A stretch of DNA of 64,000 bases from Odontesthes bonariensis (taxonomy: Eukaryota; Chordata; Actinopteri; Atheriniformes; Atherinopsidae). Every line of letters starts with the position of its first letter. Position 1 is the stretch's first letter. Positions 62,010-64,000 of this stretch are shown here, piece after piece. The stretch spans positions 18,209,784-18,273,783 of the forward strand of contig NC_134526.1 of assembly GCF_027942865.1 (NCBI RefSeq). The letters run 5' to 3'. The position numbers and the translations under genes were made by a program. Below the pieces are notes generated by a model that saw only the letters and a list, made by a program, of their open reading frames with translations, was not told where the DNA came from and did no database searches.

Positions 62010-63393
62010 ATGCCCTGTGAAAGCTGTCGGATATATCAACAAGAAATTTGGGCGCTACAAGTAAGGATTTTTGCCTTGGAAACTGAAATGGGGCTTCATG
62101 AAGGGCTTCATGAAACGCTCCCAATGGAATCCAGTGGTAAGAAGTCCACATTTACTTCCAAAGGAAAGGGTGAAAAAACTGCTACCTCCAACTTAAAGTT
62201 AAATGATACTGTGTCTTTTCCAAGACTGTAAAGACACTTATGATGGACTTGGTGCTAAGCCGAAGAATCGTCAAACTGTTGGTATCAACAGAGGATATGT
62301 AACATCACCCGGAATAAAGTTAACAAACAGATTTTTACCACTGGCAGAGCCAAATGTGACTGAGTGTAACAGACAGAGAGACGGTACAAATAAAAGCAGC
62401 AGATGGACAGAGAAACTGCCGAGTGTCAAGGTCAAAGATACTCTTGTGCTTGGAGACGGAGCCATATCTAATATAAACATAGACAGAATGGTTACATGCA
62501 GCTATCCAAGTGCCACTGTCTCTGACATCACAAGATTACTATCTGAGGTACTGGCAAAACATCAAGGGGTGAAACAGCTGATTGTGCACGTGGGTGCAGT
62601 GGACATCAGAGAGAATCAGTCTGAAATCTTAAAAAAAGACTTTGAGAAACTGTTTGAGAGTCTTGATAAAGTGACAATACCAACATTCATAAGTGGACCT
62701 CTCCCAAACATCGACAGGAGGATCAACAAATTCAGCCGGCTGCTTCAGTTGAACACATGGCTGTCCAAAGTCTGTGAGTCCAGAGGACCTCATTTCATCG
62801 AGAACTTTAATCTTTTCTGGCAAAGAGATGATCTCTTTCAAAGAAAAGGCCCACACCTGAACAGAGGTGGAGTGAGACGACTGACGGATAATCTTCTCCA
62901 TGCTCTGAGGCATGAGAAGGGACCAGGGCCAGGACTGGGTCCTGTGCTGCCGCCGAGAGAGAAGACGAGCCAGAGAAGAGCTCCTGCCTCGCCACCCAAG
63001 GACCCAGCAAAGGATTCAGCCACAGCAGCCACAGCAGCACCTCCAGCATCCCGAACACAGGATTCAGCAGCTCCACCATCGCCTTCACCACGGCCCTCCC
63101 CACAGGCCAGGGACCCACCTGCTGCATCTACACCCTCCAGAGATGTTTCACCATCGTTCTCTTCTCCACCGTCACCCAGGAGATTTCCTGATCACCTTGA
63201 AAGCTTGGTGAAATCGGGGATTAAAATGGTTCCTCTCACGCCAAACATGGCAAGATCAAGAATTCTATCCTCAAAGAAGCATCGAGCCCCTCTCCCTCCC
63301 CAGCCTACTCCATTGACCAAAGCCCCCCCAGCTTGGCCCCCACCAACGGTGCCCACAGCTGTCATTTCCAACAGTGTCAATGCCGTTGTCTAG
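62010..63393 (+). pseudogene. L2/CR1-type LINE ORF1 with esterase-like domain, frameshifted
   Basis: Starts MPCESCRIYQQEIWALQVRI, a CxxC plus coiled-coil opening typical of L2-type ORF1. A frame change near 62200-62230 breaks it: the first frame stops at 62229-62231 and the second is open from 62203 to 63393. The second frame contains an SGNH-hydrolase-like (esterase) domain of the kind found in ORF1 of CR1/L2/Expander LINEs, with LVLGDGAISNI, LIVHVGAVDIRE, FISGPLPNIDRR and FIENFNLFWQRDDLF. The usual GDS nucleophile reads GDG, and the usual GxND reads GAVD, so the catalytic groups look lost. A Pro/Ser-rich linker follows. ORF1 is thought to chaperone the LINE RNA. Confidence 0.8.
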
Positions 63394-63399
63394 GATGCT

Positions 63400-64000
63400 C
63401 AGGGCCTCTGTGTTGGTAAACACCATCTCAACCAGAGGTCCAAGGATGGAGTGAAGAGAGGGACAATCAGACTGTCCAATCAGAGAAATCTTATCCATAT
63501 CCCTTGCAAGAACACAGCATCCAGTTCAACTATAACTAATCTCAAACACGCAGTACTCAATGTCAGATCTTTAAGTAACAAATCATTCTTAATTAATAGT
63601 TTTATTTCCTCTCACAATCTTGATTTTATGTTTTTAACTGAGACGTGGCTCGACAAAAACACAGCAAATGCAGTCTTGATTGAGTCTAGTCCACCTCACT
63701 TCAATTTTGTGTCTGAAACACGAGAAAACCAGAGGGGTGGGGGTGTTTGTGCCATGTTCAGGGACAATATACCCACCCACAAGTTGTCATTTGGGTTTTT
63801 TTCATAATTTGAGTATGTGTCATTCAAAATGGAGATAAAACAATCTTCCATACTTTATATCACCATTTATAAACCACCACAGAATTGTTTTATTGATGAT
63901 TTTACTGAACTACTTTCAATTGTGTCTACTGCTTTTGACTGTTTAGTCATAACAGGGGACTTGAATGTGCATGTGGACGTAGCGCATAACAAGGAAGCTA
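63400..64000 (+). pseudogene. LINE ORF2 start, apurinic-type endonuclease (partial)
   Basis: The N-terminal endonuclease domain of a LINE of the L2/CR1 group. It shows LKHAVLNVRSLSNKS (first Asn block), FLTETWLDKN (catalytic Glu), RGGGVCAMFRD and VITGDLNVHVD (catalytic Asp/Asn block). An in-frame TAA at 63805-63807 interrupts the frame, and similarity continues directly after it in the same frame, so this is a point nonsense change. It follows the ORF1 stop in the same reading frame (63391-63393). The reverse transcriptase lies beyond the window. Confidence 0.85.

Noticed and set aside
62838..63498. Antisense and alternative frames over the LINE ORF1 linker
   Set aside because: They are shadows of the Pro/Ser-rich GC-high linker.

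Overview
The window is nuclear DNA of a ray-finned fish, probably a percomorph teleost. It has GT-AG introns, vertebrate gene families, many short microsatellites, and a typical fish mixture of transposon debris: L2-type LINEs with GGAT tails, a fish-type L1, Tc1-like relics, a Ty3/gypsy-like solo LTR and small DNA elements. The lineage is inferred from repeat types and compact gene structure, not from a search.

Three protein-coding genes could be rebuilt exon by exon. WFIKKN2 lies on the minus strand (37776-41731, 3 exons, 576 aa): a secreted multidomain protein with WAP, follistatin/Kazal, Ig, two Kunitz and NTR modules. ANKRD40 lies on the minus strand (50693-53398, 5 exons, 416 aa): an ankyrin-repeat protein. 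LUC7L3 lies on the plus strand (55701-59206, 10 exons, 473 aa): a U1 snRNP-associated splicing factor with two zinc fingers and an RE/RS-rich tail. ANKRD40 and LUC7L3 are head to head about 2.3 kb apart. The same three genes are neighbours in mammals, but there WFIKKN2 lies on the other side, beyond LUC7L3. They are linked by conserved synteny rather than by an evident shared pathway.

Layout: 1-880 looks like the AT-rich 3' UTR of a plus-strand gene lying left of the window (TOB1 is the synteny guess). From 881 to about 37.1 kb I find no gene. This 36-kb stretch holds microsatellites, a 382-bp TTAA-flanked MITE-like element (16.4 kb), a 740-bp solo LTR (22.1 kb), two 5'-truncated retroposons with target-site duplications (26.9 and 33.9 kb), an L1 reverse-transcriptase relic (35.1-35.9 kb), and some unexplained sequence that may include conserved regulatory elements. 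WFIKKN2 follows, with a Tc1-like relic in its second intron. Between WFIKKN2 and ANKRD40 are a second Tc1-like relic (44.3-45.0 kb), a 44-bp tandem repeat that folds into hairpins (45.8 kb) and the probable ANKRD40 3' UTR. LUC7L3 is followed by a long 3' UTR that may contain an extra exon. The right edge holds the 5' half of an L2/CR1-type LINE with a decayed esterase-like ORF1 and the start of the endonuclease ORF2, cut by the window end.

I found no novel multi-gene system. The most interesting items are the splicing features of LUC7L3, the dated-looking mobile element insertions, and the noncoding desert.
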